Below are positions 24,340 to 37,600 of a stretch of DNA of 64,000 bases, one piece after another; positions within the stretch are counted from its first letter, which is position 1; every line of letters begins with the position of its first letter. The notes beneath the pieces were generated by a model. It ran no database searches and had not been told where the DNA came from. It worked only from the letters and a program-made list of their open reading frames with translations. The position numbers and the translations under genes were made by a program. The stretch spans positions 186,001-250,000 of the forward strand of contig CAMQGK010000442.1 of assembly GCA_947000775.1 (NCBI GenBank). Direction: 5' to 3'. The DNA comes from Pterois miles. Its lineage: Eukaryota > Chordata > Actinopteri > Perciformes > Scorpaenidae.

Positions 24340-24986
24340 TTACACTATCAAACAGGCCTCCCGTGATGAAAACTACATTATATGCTGACTTTCATGTAAA
24401 AGGAACGTTTCCAGCATTAAACAGGCCTCCCGTGATGAAAACTACATTCTGTTGTCACTTTCATGTAAAAGCCAGGTTTTGGTCTGTAAACTGACCTCCC
24501 GTGGAGAAATCCACATTATCTGCTTAGTTTCATGTAAAAGCTATGTTTCCAGCATTAAACAGTGCTCTAGTGTTGAAAACTACATTCTGTGCTTACTTTC
24601 ATGTAAAAGCTATGTTTCCAGCATTAAACAGTTCTCTTGTGTTGAAAACGACATTCTGTGCTTACTTTCACGTGAAAGCTACGTTTACACCATCAAACAG
24701 GCCTCCCGTGACGAAATCCACATAATATGCTTACTTTCAAGTAAAAGCTACGTTTACACCATCAAACAGGCCTCCCGTGATGAAAACTTCATTCTGCTGT
24801 CACTTTCATGTAAAAGGAACGTTTCCAGCATTAAACAGGCCTCCCGTGATGAAAACTACATTCTGTTGTCACTTTCATGTAAAAGCCAGGTTTTGGTCTG
24901 TAGACTGACCTCCAGTGGAGAAATCCACATTATCTGCTTATTTTAATGTAAAATCTATGTTTCCAGCATTAAACAGTGCTCTTGTG
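24340..24986 (+). repeat. HOR segment with 'aacgacattctg' marker, copy 2 of 3
   Basis: It carries 'tatatgctgactttc' (24,379), 'gaaaacgacattctg' (24,645), 'tttcacgtgaaag' and 'cacataatatgc'. It fills the space between the two copies of the 22.7/25.2 kb block, so that pair is not a simple back-to-back tandem. Confidence 0.83.
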
Positions 24987-25160
24987 TTGAAAACTACATT
25001 CTTTGCTTACTTTCATGTAAAAGCTACGTTTACACTATCAAACAGGCCTCCCATGATGAAAACTACATTCTGCTGTCACTTTCATGTAAAAGGAACGTTT
25101 CCAGCATTAAACAGGCCTCCCGTGATGAAAACTACATTCTGTTGTCACTTTCATGTAAAA

Positions 25161-26611
25161 GCCAGGTTTTGGTCTGTAAACTGACCTCCCGTGGAGAAAT
25201 CCACATTATCTGCTTAGTTTCATGTAAAAGCTATGTTTCCAGCATTAAACAGTTCTCTTGTGTTGAAAACTACATTCTGTGCTTACTTTCATGTGAAAGC
25301 TACGTTTACACCATCAAACAGGCCTCGCGTGACGAAATCCACATTATATGCTTACTTTCAAGTAAAAGCTACGTTTACACCATCAAACAGGCCTCCCGTG
25401 ATGAAAACTTCATTCTGCTGTCACTTTCATGTAAAAGGAACATTTGCAGCATTAAACAGGCCTCCCGTGATGAAAACTACATTATATGCTTACTTTCATG
25501 TAAAAGGAACGTTTCCAGCATTAAACAGGCCTCCCGTGATGAAAACTACATTCTGTTGTCACTTTCATGTAAAAGCCAGGTTTTGGTCTGTAAACTGACC
25601 TCCAGTGGAGAAATCCACTATATCTGCTTAGTTTCATGTAAAAGCTATGTTTCCAGCATTAAACAGTGCTCTAGTGTTGAAAACTACAGTCTGTGCTTAC
25701 TTTCATGTAAAAGCTACGTTTACACTATCAAACAGGCCTCCCATGATGAAAACTACATTCTGCTGTCACTTTCATGTAAAAGGAACGTTTCCAGCATTTA
25801 AACAGGCCTCCCGTGATGAAAACTACATTCTGTTGTCACTTTCATGTAAAAGCTATGTTTCCAACATTAAACAGGCCTCCCGTGACGAAATCCACATTAT
25901 ATGCTTACTTTCAAGTAAAAGCTACGTTTACACCATCAAACAGGCCTCCCGTGATGAAAACTACATTCTGCTGTCACTTTCATGGAAAAGCTACGTTTCC
26001 ACCATCAAACAGGCCTCCCGTGATGAAAACTTCATTCTGCTGTCACTTTCATGTAAAAGGAACGTTTGCAGCATTAAACAGGCCTCCCGTGATGAAAACT
26101 ACATTATATGCTTACTTTCATGTAAAAGGAACGTTTCCAGCATTAAACAGGCCTCCCGTGATGAAAACTACATTCTGTTGTCACTTTCATGTAATAGCCA
26201 GGTTTTGGTCTGTAGACTGACCTCCAGTGGAGAAATCCACATTATCTGCTTATTTTAATGTAAAATCTATGTTTCCAGCATTAAACAGTGCTCTTGTGTT
26301 GAAAACTAAATTCTGTGCTTACTTTCATGTAAAAGCTACGTTTACACTATCAAACAGGCCTCCCGTGATGAAAACTACATTCTGCTGTCACTTTCATGGA
26401 AAAGCTACGTTTACACCATCAAACAGGCCTCCCGTAATGAAAACTTCATTCTGCTGTCACTTTCATGTAAAAGGAACGTTTCCAGCATTAAACAGGCCTC
26501 CCGTGATGAAAACTACATTATATGATTACTTTCATGTAAAAGGAACGTTTCCAGCATTAAACAGGCCTCCCGTGATGAAAACTACATTCTGTTGTCACTT
26601 TCATGTAATAG
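25161..26611 (+). repeat. 1.45-kb HOR block, second copy (offset 2485 bp)
   Basis: This is the partner of 22,676-24,126, with the same extra-T 'agcatttaaacagg' (about 25,796), 'ctacagtctgtg' and 'aactaaattctg' markers. Upstream it is joined to an ordinary A-F sequence instead of the chimeric junction seen at 22,664. Downstream it continues into the 'tttcaggtaaaagcc' unit at about 26,876. Confidence 0.88.
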
Positions 26612-27969
26612 CAAGGTTTTGGTCTGTAAACTGACCTCCAGTGGAGAAATCCACATTATCTGCTTAGTTTCATGTAAAAGCTATGTTTCCAGCATTAAAC
26701 AGTGCTCTTGTGTTGAAAACTACATTCTGTGCTTACTTGCATGTGAAAGCTACGTTTACACCATCAAACAGGCATCCCATGATGAAAACTACATTCTTCT
26801 GTCACTTTCATGTAAAAGGAACGTTTCCAGCATTAAACAGGCCTCCCGTGATGAAAACTACATTCTGTTGTCACTTTCAGGTAAAAGCCAGGTTTTGGTC
26901 TGTAAACTGACCTCCAGTGGAGAAATCCACATTATCTGCTTAGTTTCATGTAAAAGCTATGTTTCCAGCATTAAACAGTGCTCTTGTGTTGAAAACTACA
27001 TTCTGTGCTTACTTGCATGTGAAAGCTACGTTTACACCATCAAACAGGCCTCGCGTGACGAAATCCACATTATATGCTTACTTTCAAGTAAAAGCTACGT
27101 TTACACCATCAAACAGGCCTCCCGTGATGAAAACTTCATTCTGCTGTCACTTTCATGTAAAAGGAACATTTACAGCATTAAACAGGCCTCCCGTGATGAA
27201 AACTACATTATATGCTTACTTTCATGTAAAAGAAACGTTTCCAGCATTAAACAGGCCTCCCGTGATGAAAACTACATTCTGTTGTCACTTTCATGTAAAA
27301 GCCAGGTTTTGGTCTGTAAACTGACCTCCAGTGGGGAAATCCACTATATCTGCTTAGTTTCATGTAAAAGCTATGTTTCCAGCATTAAACAGTGCTCTAG
27401 TGTTGAAAACTACATTCTGTGCTTACTTTCATGTAAAAGCTACGTTTACACTATCAAACAGGCCTCCCATGATGAAAACTACATTCTGCTGTCACTTTCA
27501 TGTAAAAGGAACGTTTCCAGCATTTAAACAGGCCTCCCGTGATGAAAACTACATTCTGTTGTCACTTTCATGTAAAAGCTATGTTTCCAACATTAAACAG
27601 GCCTCCCGTGACGAAATCCACATTATATGCTTACTTTCAAGTAAAAGCTACGTTTACACCATCAAACAGGCCTCCCGTGATGAAAACTTCATTCTGCTGT
27701 CACTTTCATGTAAAAGGAACGTTTGCAGCATTAAACAGGCCTCCCGTGATGAAAACTACATTATATGCTTACTTTCATGTAAAAGGAACGTTTCCAGCAT
27801 TAAACAGGCCTCCCGTGATGAAAACTACATTCTGTTGTCACTTTCATGTAATAGCCAGGTTTTGGTCTGTAAACTGACCTCCCGTGGAGAAATCCACATT
27901 ATCTGCTTAGTTTCATGTAAAAGCTATGTTTCCAGCATTAAACAGTGCTCTAGTGTTGAAAACTACATT

Positions 27970-28490
27970 CTGTGCTTACTTTCATGTAAAAGCTACGTTT
28001 ACACTATCAAACAGGCCTCCCGTGATGAAAACTACATTATATGCTGACTTTCATGTAAAAGGAACGTTTCCAGCATTAAACAGGCCTCCCGTGATGAAAA
28101 CTACATTCTGTTGTCACTTTCATGTAAAAGCCAGGTTTTGGTCTGTAAACTGACCTCCCGTGGAGAAATCCACATTATCTGCTTAGTTTCATGTAAAAGC
28201 TATGTTTCCAGCATTAAACAGTGCTCTAGTGTTGAAAACTACATTCTGTGCTTACTTTCATGTAAAAGCTATGTTTCCAGCATTAAACAGTTCTCTTGTG
28301 TTGAAAACGACATTCTGTGCTTACTTTCACGTGAAAGCTACGTTTACACCATCAAACAGGCCTCCCGTGACGAAATCCACATAATATGCTTACTTTCAAG
28401 TAAAAGCTACGTTTACACCATCAAACAGGCCTCCCGTGATGAAAACTTCATTCTGCTGTCACTTTCATGTAAAAGGAACGTTTCCAGCAT
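27970..28490 (+). repeat. HOR segment with 'aacgacattctg' marker, copy 3 of 3
   Basis: It has the same markers as copies 1 and 2 ('tatatgctgactttc' at 28,039, 'gaaaacgacattctg' at 28,302). It then joins at 28,489 to the extra-T monomer that begins the 28.45-30.57 kb block. The different right-hand continuations of the three copies show that blocks have been reshuffled. Confidence 0.82.
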
Positions 28491-30565
28491 TTAAACAGGC
28501 CTCCCGTGATGAAAACTACATTCTGTTGTCACTTTCATGTAAAAGCTATGTTTCCAACATTAAACAGGCCTCCCGTGACGAAATCCACATTATATGCTTA
28601 CTTTCAAGTAAAAGCTACGTTTACACCATCAAACAGGCCTCCCGTGATGAAAACTACATTCTGCTGTCACTTTCATGGAAAAGCTACGTTTACACCATCA
28701 AACAGGCCTCCCGTGATGAAAACTTCATTCTGCTGTCACTTTCATGTAAAAGGAACGTTTGCAGCATTAAACAGGCCTCCCGTGATGAAAACTACATTAT
28801 ATGCTTACTTTCATGTAAAAGGAACGTTTCCAGCATTAAACAGGCCTCCCGTGATGAAAACTACATTCTGTTGTCACTTTCATGTAATAGCCAGGTTTTG
28901 GTCTGTAGACTGACCTCCAGTGGAGAAATCCACATTATCTGCTTATTTTAATGTAAAATCTATGTTTCCAGCATTAAACAGTGCTCTTGTGTTGAAAACT
29001 AAATTCTGTGCTTACTTTCATGTAAAAGCTACGTTTACACTATCAAACAGGCCTCCCGTGATGAAAACTACATTCTGCTGTCACTTTCATGGAAAAGCTA
29101 CGTTTACACCATCAAACAGGCCTCCCGTAATGAAAACTTCATTCTGCTGTCACTTTCATGTAAAAGCCAGGTTTTGGTCTGTAAACTGACCTCCTGTGGA
29201 GAAATCCACATTATCTGCTTAGTTTCATGTAAAAGCTATGTTTCCAGCATTAAACAGTGCTCTAGTGTTGAAAACTACATTCTGTGCTTACTTTCATGTG
29301 AAAGCTACGTTTACACCATCAAACAGGCCTCCCGTGACGAAATCCACATTATATGCTTAGTTTCAAGTAAAAGCTACGTTTACACTATCAAACAGGCCTC
29401 CCATGATGAAAACTACATTCTTCTGTCACTTTCATGTAAAAGGAACGTTTCCAGCATTAAACAGGCCTCCCGTGATGAAAACTTCATTCTGCTGTCACTG
29501 TCATGTAAAAGGAACGTTTCCAGCATTAAACAGGCCTCCCGTAATGAAAACTTCATTCTGCTGTCACTTTCATGTAAAAGCCAGGTTTTGGTCTGTAAAC
29601 TGACCTCCTGTGGAGAAATCCACATTATCTGCTTAGTTTCATGTAAAAGCTATGTTTCCAGCATTAAACAGTGCTCTACTGTTGAAAACTACATTCTGTG
29701 CTTACTTTCATGTAAAAGCTATGTTTCCAGCATTAAACAGTTCTCTTGTGTTGAAAACTACATTCTGTGCTTACTTTCATGTGAAAGCTACGTTTACACC
29801 ATCAAACAGGCCTCCCGTGACGAAATCCACATTATATGCTTACTTTCAAGTAAAAGCTACGTTTACACTATCAAACAGGCCTCCCATGATGAAAACTACA
29901 TTCTTCTGTCACTTTCATGTAAAAGGAACGTTTCCAGCATTAAACAGGCCTCCCGTGATGAAAACTACATTCTGTTGTCACTTTCATGTAATAGCCAGGT
30001 TTTGGTCTGTAAACTGACCTCCCGTGGAGAAATCCACATTATCTGCTTAGTTTCATGTAAAAGCTATGTTTCCAGCATTAAACAGTGCTCTAGTGTTGAA
30101 AACTACATTCTGTGCTTACTTTCAAGTAAAAGCTACGTTTACACCATCAAACAGGCCTCCCGTGATGAAAACTTCATTCTGCTGTCACTTTCATGTAAAA
30201 GGATCGTTTGCAGCATTAAACAGGCCTCCCATGATGAAAACTACATTCTTCTGTCACTTTCATGTAAAAGGAACGTTTCCAGCATTAAACAGGCCTCCCG
30301 TGATGAAAACTACATTCTGTTGTCACTTTCATGTAAAAGCCAGGTTTTGGTCTGTAAACTGACCTCCCGTGGAGAAATCCACATTATCTGCTTAGTTTCA
30401 TGTAAAAGCTATGTTTCCAGCATTAAACAGTGCTCTACTGTTGAAAACTACATTCTGTGCTTAATTTCATGTAAAAGCTATGTTTAAAGCATTAAACAGG
30501 CCTCGCGTGACGAAATCCACATTATATGCTTACTTTCAAGTAAAAGCTACGTTTACACCATCAAA
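28452..30565 (+). repeat. 2.1-kb HOR block, first copy (offset 2485 bp)
   Basis: It matches 30,937-33,119. Diagnostic shared features are the extra-T 'agcatttaaacagg' (28,489), the H monomer 'catggaaaagctacg', 'cccgtaatgaaaacttc', 'ctgctgtcactgtcatg' (29,490-29,505) and 'aaaaggatcgtttgc' (30,198). Its left half also resembles 23,311-23,900 (offset about 5,178), so it is itself assembled from older pieces. It lacks one A monomer that is present in the partner at about 32,820. Confidence 0.87.
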
Positions 30566-30936
30566 CAGGCCTCCCGTGATGAAAACTTCATTCTGCTGTC
30601 ACTTTCATGTAAAAGGAACATTTGCAGCATTAAACAGGCCTCCCGTGATGAAAACTACATTATATTCTTACTTTCATGTAAAAGGAACGTTTCCAGCATT
30701 AAACAGGCCTCCCGTGATGAAAACTACATTCTGTTGTCACTTTCATGTAAAAGCCAGGTTTTGGTCTGTAAACTGACCTCTAGTGGAGAAATCCACTATA
30801 TCTGCTTAGTTTCATGTAAAAGCTATGTTTCCAGCATTAAACAGTGCTCTAGTGTTGAAAACTACATTCTGTGCTTACTTTCATGTAAAAGCTACGTTTA
30901 CACTATCAAACAGGCCTCCCATGATGAAAACTACAT

Positions 30937-33119
30937 TCTGCTGTCACTTTCATGTAAAAGGAACGTTTCCAGCATTTAAACAGGCCTCCCGTGATGAAAA
31001 CTACATTCTGTTGTCACTTTCATGTAAAAGCTATGTTTCCAACATTAAACAGGCCTCCCGTGACGAAATCCACATTATATGCTTACTTTCAAGTAAAAGC
31101 TACGTTTACACCATCAAACATGCCTCCCGTGATGAAAACTACATTCTGCTGTCACTTTCATGGAAAAGCTACGTTTACACCATCAAACAGGCCTCCCGTG
31201 ATGAAAACTTCATTCTGCTGTCACTTTCATGTAAAAGGAACGTTTGCAGCATTAAACAGGCCTCCCGTGATGAAAACTACATTATATGCTTACTTTCATG
31301 TAAAAGGAACGTTTCCAGCATTAAACAGGCCTCCCGTGATGAAAACTACATTCTGTTGTCACTTTCATGTAATAGCCAGGTTTTGGTCTGTAGACTGACC
31401 TCCAGCGGAGAAATCCACATTATCTGCTTATTTTAATGTAAAATCTATGTTTCCAGCATTAAACAGTGCTCTTGTGTTGAAAACTAAATTCTGTGCTTAC
31501 TTTCATGTAAAAGCTACGTTTACACTATCAAACAGGCCTCCCGTGATGAAAACTACATTCTGCTGTCACTTTCATGGAAAAGCTACGTTTACACCATCAA
31601 ACAGGCCTCCCGTAATGAAAACTTCATTCTGCTGTCACTTTCATGTAAAAGCCAGGTTTTGGTCTGTAAACTGACCTCCTGTGGAGAAATCCACATTATC
31701 TGCTTAGTTTCATGTAAAAGCTATGTTTCCAGCATTAAACAGTGCTCTAGTGTTGAAAACTACATTCTGTGCTTACTTTCATGTGAAAGCTACGTTTACA
31801 CCATCAAACAGGCCTCCCGTGACGAAATCCACATTATATGCTTAGTTTCAAGTAAAAGCTACGTTTACACTATCAAACAGGCCTCCCATGATGAAAACTA
31901 CATTCTTCTGTCACTTTCATGTAAAAGGAACGTTTCCAGCATTAAACAGGCCTCCCGTGATGAAAACTTCATTCTGCTGTCACTGTCATGTAAAAGGAAC
32001 GTTTCCAGCATTAAACAGGCCTCCCGTAATGAAAACTTCATTCTGCTGTCACTTTCATGTAAAAGCCAGGTTTTGGTCTGTAAACTGACCTCCTGTGGAG
32101 AAATCCACATTATCTGCTTAGTTTCATGTAAAAGCTATGTTTCCAGCATTAAACAGTGCTCTACTGTTGAAAACTACATTCTGTGCTTACTTTCATGTAA
32201 AAGCTATGTTTCCAGCATTAAACAGTTCTCTTGTGTTGAAAACTACATTCTGTGCTTACTTTCATGTGAAAGCTACGTTTACACCATCAAACAGGCCTCC
32301 CGTGACGAAATCCACATTATATGCTTACTTTCAAGTAAAAGCTACGTTTACACTATCAAACAGGCCTCCCATGATGAAAACTACAGTCTTCTGTCACTTT
32401 CATGTAAAAGGAACGTTTCCAGCATTAAACAGGCCTCCCGTGATGAAAACTACATTCTGTTGTCACTTTCATGTAATAGCCAGGTTTTGGTCTGTAAACT
32501 GACCTCCCGTGGAGAAATCCACATTATCTGCTTAGTTTCATGTAAAAGCTATGTTTCCAGCATTAAACAGTGCTCTAGTGTTGAAAACTACATTCTGTGC
32601 TTACTTTCAAGTAAAAGCTACGTTTACACCATCAAACAGGCCTCCCGTGATGAAAACTTCATTCTGCTGTCACTTTCATGTAAAAGGATCGTTTGCAGCA
32701 TTAAACAGGCCTCCCATGATGAAAACTACATTCTTCTGTCACTTTCATGTAAAAGGAACGTTTCCAGCATTAAACAGGCCTCCCGTGATGAAAACTACAT
32801 TCTGTTGTCACTTTCATGTAAAAGGAACGTTTCCAGCATTAAACAGGCCTACCGTGATGAAAACTACATTCTGTTGTCACTTTCATGTAAAAGCCAGGTT
32901 TTGGTCTGTAAACTGACCTCCCGTGGAGAAATCCACATTATCTGCTTAGTTTCATGTAAAAGCTATGTTTCCAGCATTAAACAGTGCTCTACTGTTGAAA
33001 ACTACATTCTGTGCTTAATTTCATGTAAAAGCTATGTTTAAAGCATTAAACAGGCCTCGCGTGACGAAATCCACATTATATGCTTACTTTCAAGTAAAAG
33101 CTACGTTTACACCATCAAA
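30937..33119 (+). repeat. 2.2-kb HOR block, second copy (offset 2485 bp)
   Basis: This is the partner of 28,452-30,565, with a few private substitutions: 'catcaaacatgcctcc' (31,117), 'ctccagcggag' (31,402) and 'ctacagtcttctg' (32,382). It also has one extra 69-bp A monomer at about 32,820-32,888 carrying 'ggcctaccgtg'. From 31,645 onward it is copied again at 38,890-41,950. Confidence 0.87.
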
Positions 33120-34670
33120 CAGGCGTCCCGTGATGAAAACTTCATTCTGCTGTCACTTTCATGTAAAAGGAACGTTTCCAGCATTAAACAGGCCTCCCGT
33201 GATGAAAACTACATTATATGATTACTTTCATGTAAAAGGAACGTTTCCAGCATTAAACAGGCCTCCCGTGATGAAAACTACATTCTGTTGTCACTTTCAT
33301 GTAAAAGCCAGGTTTTGGTCTGTAAACTGACCTCCAGTGGAGAAATCCACATTATCTGCTTAGTTTCATGTAAAAGCTATGTTTCCAGCATTAAACAGTG
33401 CTCTTGTGTTGAAAACTACATTCTGTGCTTACTTGCATGTGAAAGCTACGTTTACACCATCGAACAGGCATCCCATGATGAAAACTACATTCTTCTGTCA
33501 CTTTCATGTAAAAGGAACGTTTCCAGCATTAAACAGGCCTCCCGTGATGAAAACTACATTCTGTTGTCACTTTCAGGTAAAAGCCAGGTTTTGGTCTGTA
33601 AACTGACCTCCAGTGGAGAAATCCACATTATCTGCTTAGTTTCATGTAAAAGCTATGTTTCCAGCATTAAACAGTGCTCTTGTGTTGAAAACTACATTCT
33701 GTGCTTACTTGCATGTGAAAGCTACGTTTACACCATCAAACAGGCCTCCCGTAATGAAAACTTCATTCTGCTGTCACTTTCATGTAAAAGGAACGTTTGC
33801 AGCATTAAACAGGCCTCCCGTGATGAAAACTACATTATATGCTTACTTTCATGTAAAAGGAACGTTTCCAGCATTAAACAGGCCTCCCGTGATGAAAACT
33901 ACATTCTGTTGTCACTTTCATGTAAAAGCCAGGTTTTGGTCTGTAAACTGACCTCCCGTGGAGAAATCCACATTATCTGCTTAGTTTCATGTAAAAGCTA
34001 TGTTTCCAGTATTAAACAGTGCTCTAGTGTTGAAAAATACATTCTGTGCTTACTTTCATGTAAAAGCTACGTTTACACTATCAAACAGGCCTCCCGTGAT
34101 GAAAACTACATTCTGCTGTTACTTTCATGTAAAAGGAACGTTTCCAGCATTAAACAGGCCTCCCGTGATGAAAACTACATTCTGTTGTCACTTTCATGTA
34201 AAAGCCAGGTTTTGGTCTGTAAACTGACCTCCCGTGGAGAAATCCACATTATCTGCTTAGTTTCATGTAAAAGCTATGTTTCCAGCATTAAACAGTGCTC
34301 TAGTGTTGAAAAATACATTCTGTGCTTACTTTCATGTAAAAGCTACGTTTACACCATCAAACAGGCCTCCCGTGACGAAATCCACATTATATGCTTACTT
34401 TCAAGTAAAAGCTACGTTTACACTATCAAACAGGCCTCCCATGATGAAAACTACATTCTTCTGTCACTTTCATGTAAAAGGAACGTTTCCAGCATTAAAC
34501 AGGCCTCCCGTGATGAAAACTACATTCTGTTGTCACTTTCATGTAATAGCCAGGTTTTGGTCTGTAAACTGACCTCCCGTGGAGAAATCCACATTATCAG
34601 CTTAGTTTCATGTAAAAGCTATGTTTCCAGCATTAGACAGTGCTCTAGTGTTGAAAACTACATGCTGTGC
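31645..34670 (+). repeat. 3-kb HOR block, left copy (offset 7245 bp)
   Basis: It matches 38,890-41,950 at exactly 105 monomers offset over the first 1.7 kb. Matching private markers are 'ctgtcactgtcatg', 'aaaaggatcgtttgc', 'gtttaaagcatt', 'accatcgaacaggcatcc' (33,458), 'tttcaggtaaaagcc' (33,571), 'gtttccagtattaaac' (34,003), 'attatcagcttag' (34,593) and 'cattagacagtgc' (34,630). Differences are few substitutions, one extra A (40,65x) and a 31-bp insertion in the right copy. Confidence 0.87.
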
Positions 34671-37600
34671 TTACTTTCATGTAAAAGTTACGTTTACACT
34701 ATCAAACAGGCCTCCCGTGATGAAAACTACATTATATGCTTACTTTCATGTAAAAGGAACGTTTCCAGCATTAAACAGGCCTCCCGTGATGAAAACTACA
34801 TTCTGTTGTCACTTTCATGTAAAAGCCAAGTTTTGGTCTGTAAACTGACCTCCGGTGGAGAAATCCACATTATCTGCTTAGTTTCATGTAAAAGCTATGT
34901 TTCCAGCATTAAACAGTGCTCTACTGTTGAAAACTACATTCTGTGCTTACTTTCATGTAAAAGCTATGTTTCCAGCATTAAACAGTTCTCTTGTGTTGAA
35001 AACTACATTCTGTGCTTACCTTCAAGTGAAAGCTACGTTTACACCATCAAACAGGCGTCCCGTGATAAAAACTTCATTCTGCTGTCACTTTCATGTAAAA
35101 GGAACGTTTCCAGCATTAAACAGGCCTCCCGTGATGAAAACTTCATTCTGCTGTCACTGTCATGTAAAAGGAACGTTTCCAGCATTAAACAGGCCTCCCG
35201 TGATGAAAACTACATTCTGTTGTCACTTTCATGTAATAGCCAGGTTTTGGTCTGTAAACTGACCTCCCGTGGAGAAATCCACATTATCTGCTTAGTTTCA
35301 TGTAAAAGCTATGTTTCCAGCATTAAACAGTGCTCTAGTGTTGAAAACTACATTCTGTGCTTACTTTCATGTAAAAGCTACGTTTACACTATCAAACAGG
35401 CCTCCCGTGATGAAAACTACATTATATGCTTACTTTCATGTAAAAGGAACGTTTCCAGCATTAAACAGGCCTCCCGTGATGAAAACTACATTCTGTTGTC
35501 ACTTTCATGTAAAAGCCAGGTTTTGGTCTGTAAACTGACCTCCCGTGGAGAAATCCACATGATCTGCTTAGTTTCATGTAAAAGCTATGTTTCCAGCATT
35601 AAACAGTGCTCTACTGTTGAAAACTACATTCTGTGCTTAATTTCATGTAAAAGCTATGTTTAAAGCATTAAACAGGCCTCGCGTGACGAAATCCACATTA
35701 TATGCTTACTTTCAAGTAAAAGCTACGTTTACACCATCAAACAGGCGTCCCGTGATGAAAACTTCATTCTGCTGTCACTTTCATGTAAAAGGAACGTTTC
35801 CAGCATTAAACAGGCCTCCCGTGATGAAAACTACATTATATGATTACTTTCATGTAAAAGGAACGTTTCCAGCATTAAACAGGCCTCCCGTGATGAAAAC
35901 TACATTCTGTTGTCACTTTCATGTAAAAGCCAGGTTTTGGTCTGTAAACTGACCTCCAGTGGAGAAATCCACATTATCTGCTTAGTTTCATGTAAAAGCT
36001 ATGTTTCCAGCATTAAACAGTGCTCTTGTGTTGAAAACTACATTCTGTGCTTACTTGCATGTGAAAGCTACGTTTACACCATCAAACAGGCCTCCCGTAA
36101 TGAAAACTTCATTCTGCTGTCACTTTCATGTAAAAGGAAAGTTTGCAGCATTAAACAGGCCTCCCGTGATGAAAACTACATTATATGCTTACTTTCATGT
36201 AAAAGGAACGTTTCCAGCATTAAACAGGCCTCCCGTGATGAAAACTACATTCTGTTGTCACTTTCATGTAAAAGCCAGGTTTTGGTCTGTAAACTGACCT
36301 CCCGTGGAGAAATCCACATTATCTGCTTAGTTTCATGTAAAAGCTATGTTTCCAGCATTAAACAGTGCTCTAGTGTTGAAAAATACATTCTGTGCTTACT
36401 TTCATGTAAAAGCTACGTTTACACTATCAAACAGGCCTCCCGTGATGAAAACTACATTCTGCTGTTACTTTCATGTAAAAGGAACGTTTCCAGCATTAAA
36501 CAGGCCTCCCGTGATGAAAACTACATTCTGTTGTCACTTTCATGTAAAAGCCAGGTTTTGGTCTGTAAACTGACCTCCCGTGGGGAAATCCACATTATCT
36601 GCTTAGTTTCATGTAAAAGCTATGTTTCCAGCATTAAACAGTGCTCTAGTGTTGAAAAATACATTCTGTGCTTACTTTCATGTAAAAGCTACGTTTACAC
36701 CATCAAACAGGCCTCCCGTGACGAAATCCACATTATATGCTTACTTTCAAATAAAAACTACGTTTACACTATCAAACAGGCCTCCCGTGATGAAAACTAC
36801 ATTATATGCTTACTTTCATGTAAAAGGAACGTTTCCAGCATTAAACAGGCCTCCCGTGATGAAAACTACATTCTGTTGTCACTTTCATGTAAAAGCCAAG
36901 TTTTGGTCTGTAAACTGACCTCCGGTGGAGAAATCCACATTATCTGCTTAGTTTCATGTAAAAGCTATGTTTCCAGCATTAAACAGTGCTCTACTGTTGA
37001 AAACTACATTCTGTGCTTACTTTCATGTAAAAGCTATGTTTCCAGCATTAAACAGTTCTCTTGTGTTGAAAACTACATTCTGTGCTTACCTTCAAGTGAA
37101 AGCTACGTTTACACCATCAAACAGGCCTCCCGTGACGAAATCCACATTATATGCTTACTTTCAAGTAAAAGCTACGTTTACACTATCAAACAGGCCTCCC
37201 ATGATGAAAACTACATTCTTCTGTCACTTTCATGTAAAAGGAACGTTTCCAGCATTAAACAGGCCTCCCGTGATGAAAACTACATTCTGTTGTCACTTTC
37301 ATGTAATAGCCAGGTTTTGGTCTGTAAACTGACCTCCCGTGGAGAAATCCACATTATCTGCTTAGTTTCATGTAAAAGCTATGTTTCCAGCATTAAACAG
37401 TGCTCTAGTGTTGAAAACTACATTCTGTGCTTACTTTCATGTAAAAGCTACGTTTACACTATCAAACAGGCCTCCCGTGATGAAAACTACATTATATGCT
37501 TACTTTCATGTAAAAGGAACGTTTCCAGCATTAAACAGGCCTCCCGTGATGAAAACTACATTCTGTTGTCACTTTCATGTAAAAGCCAGGTTTTGGTCTG

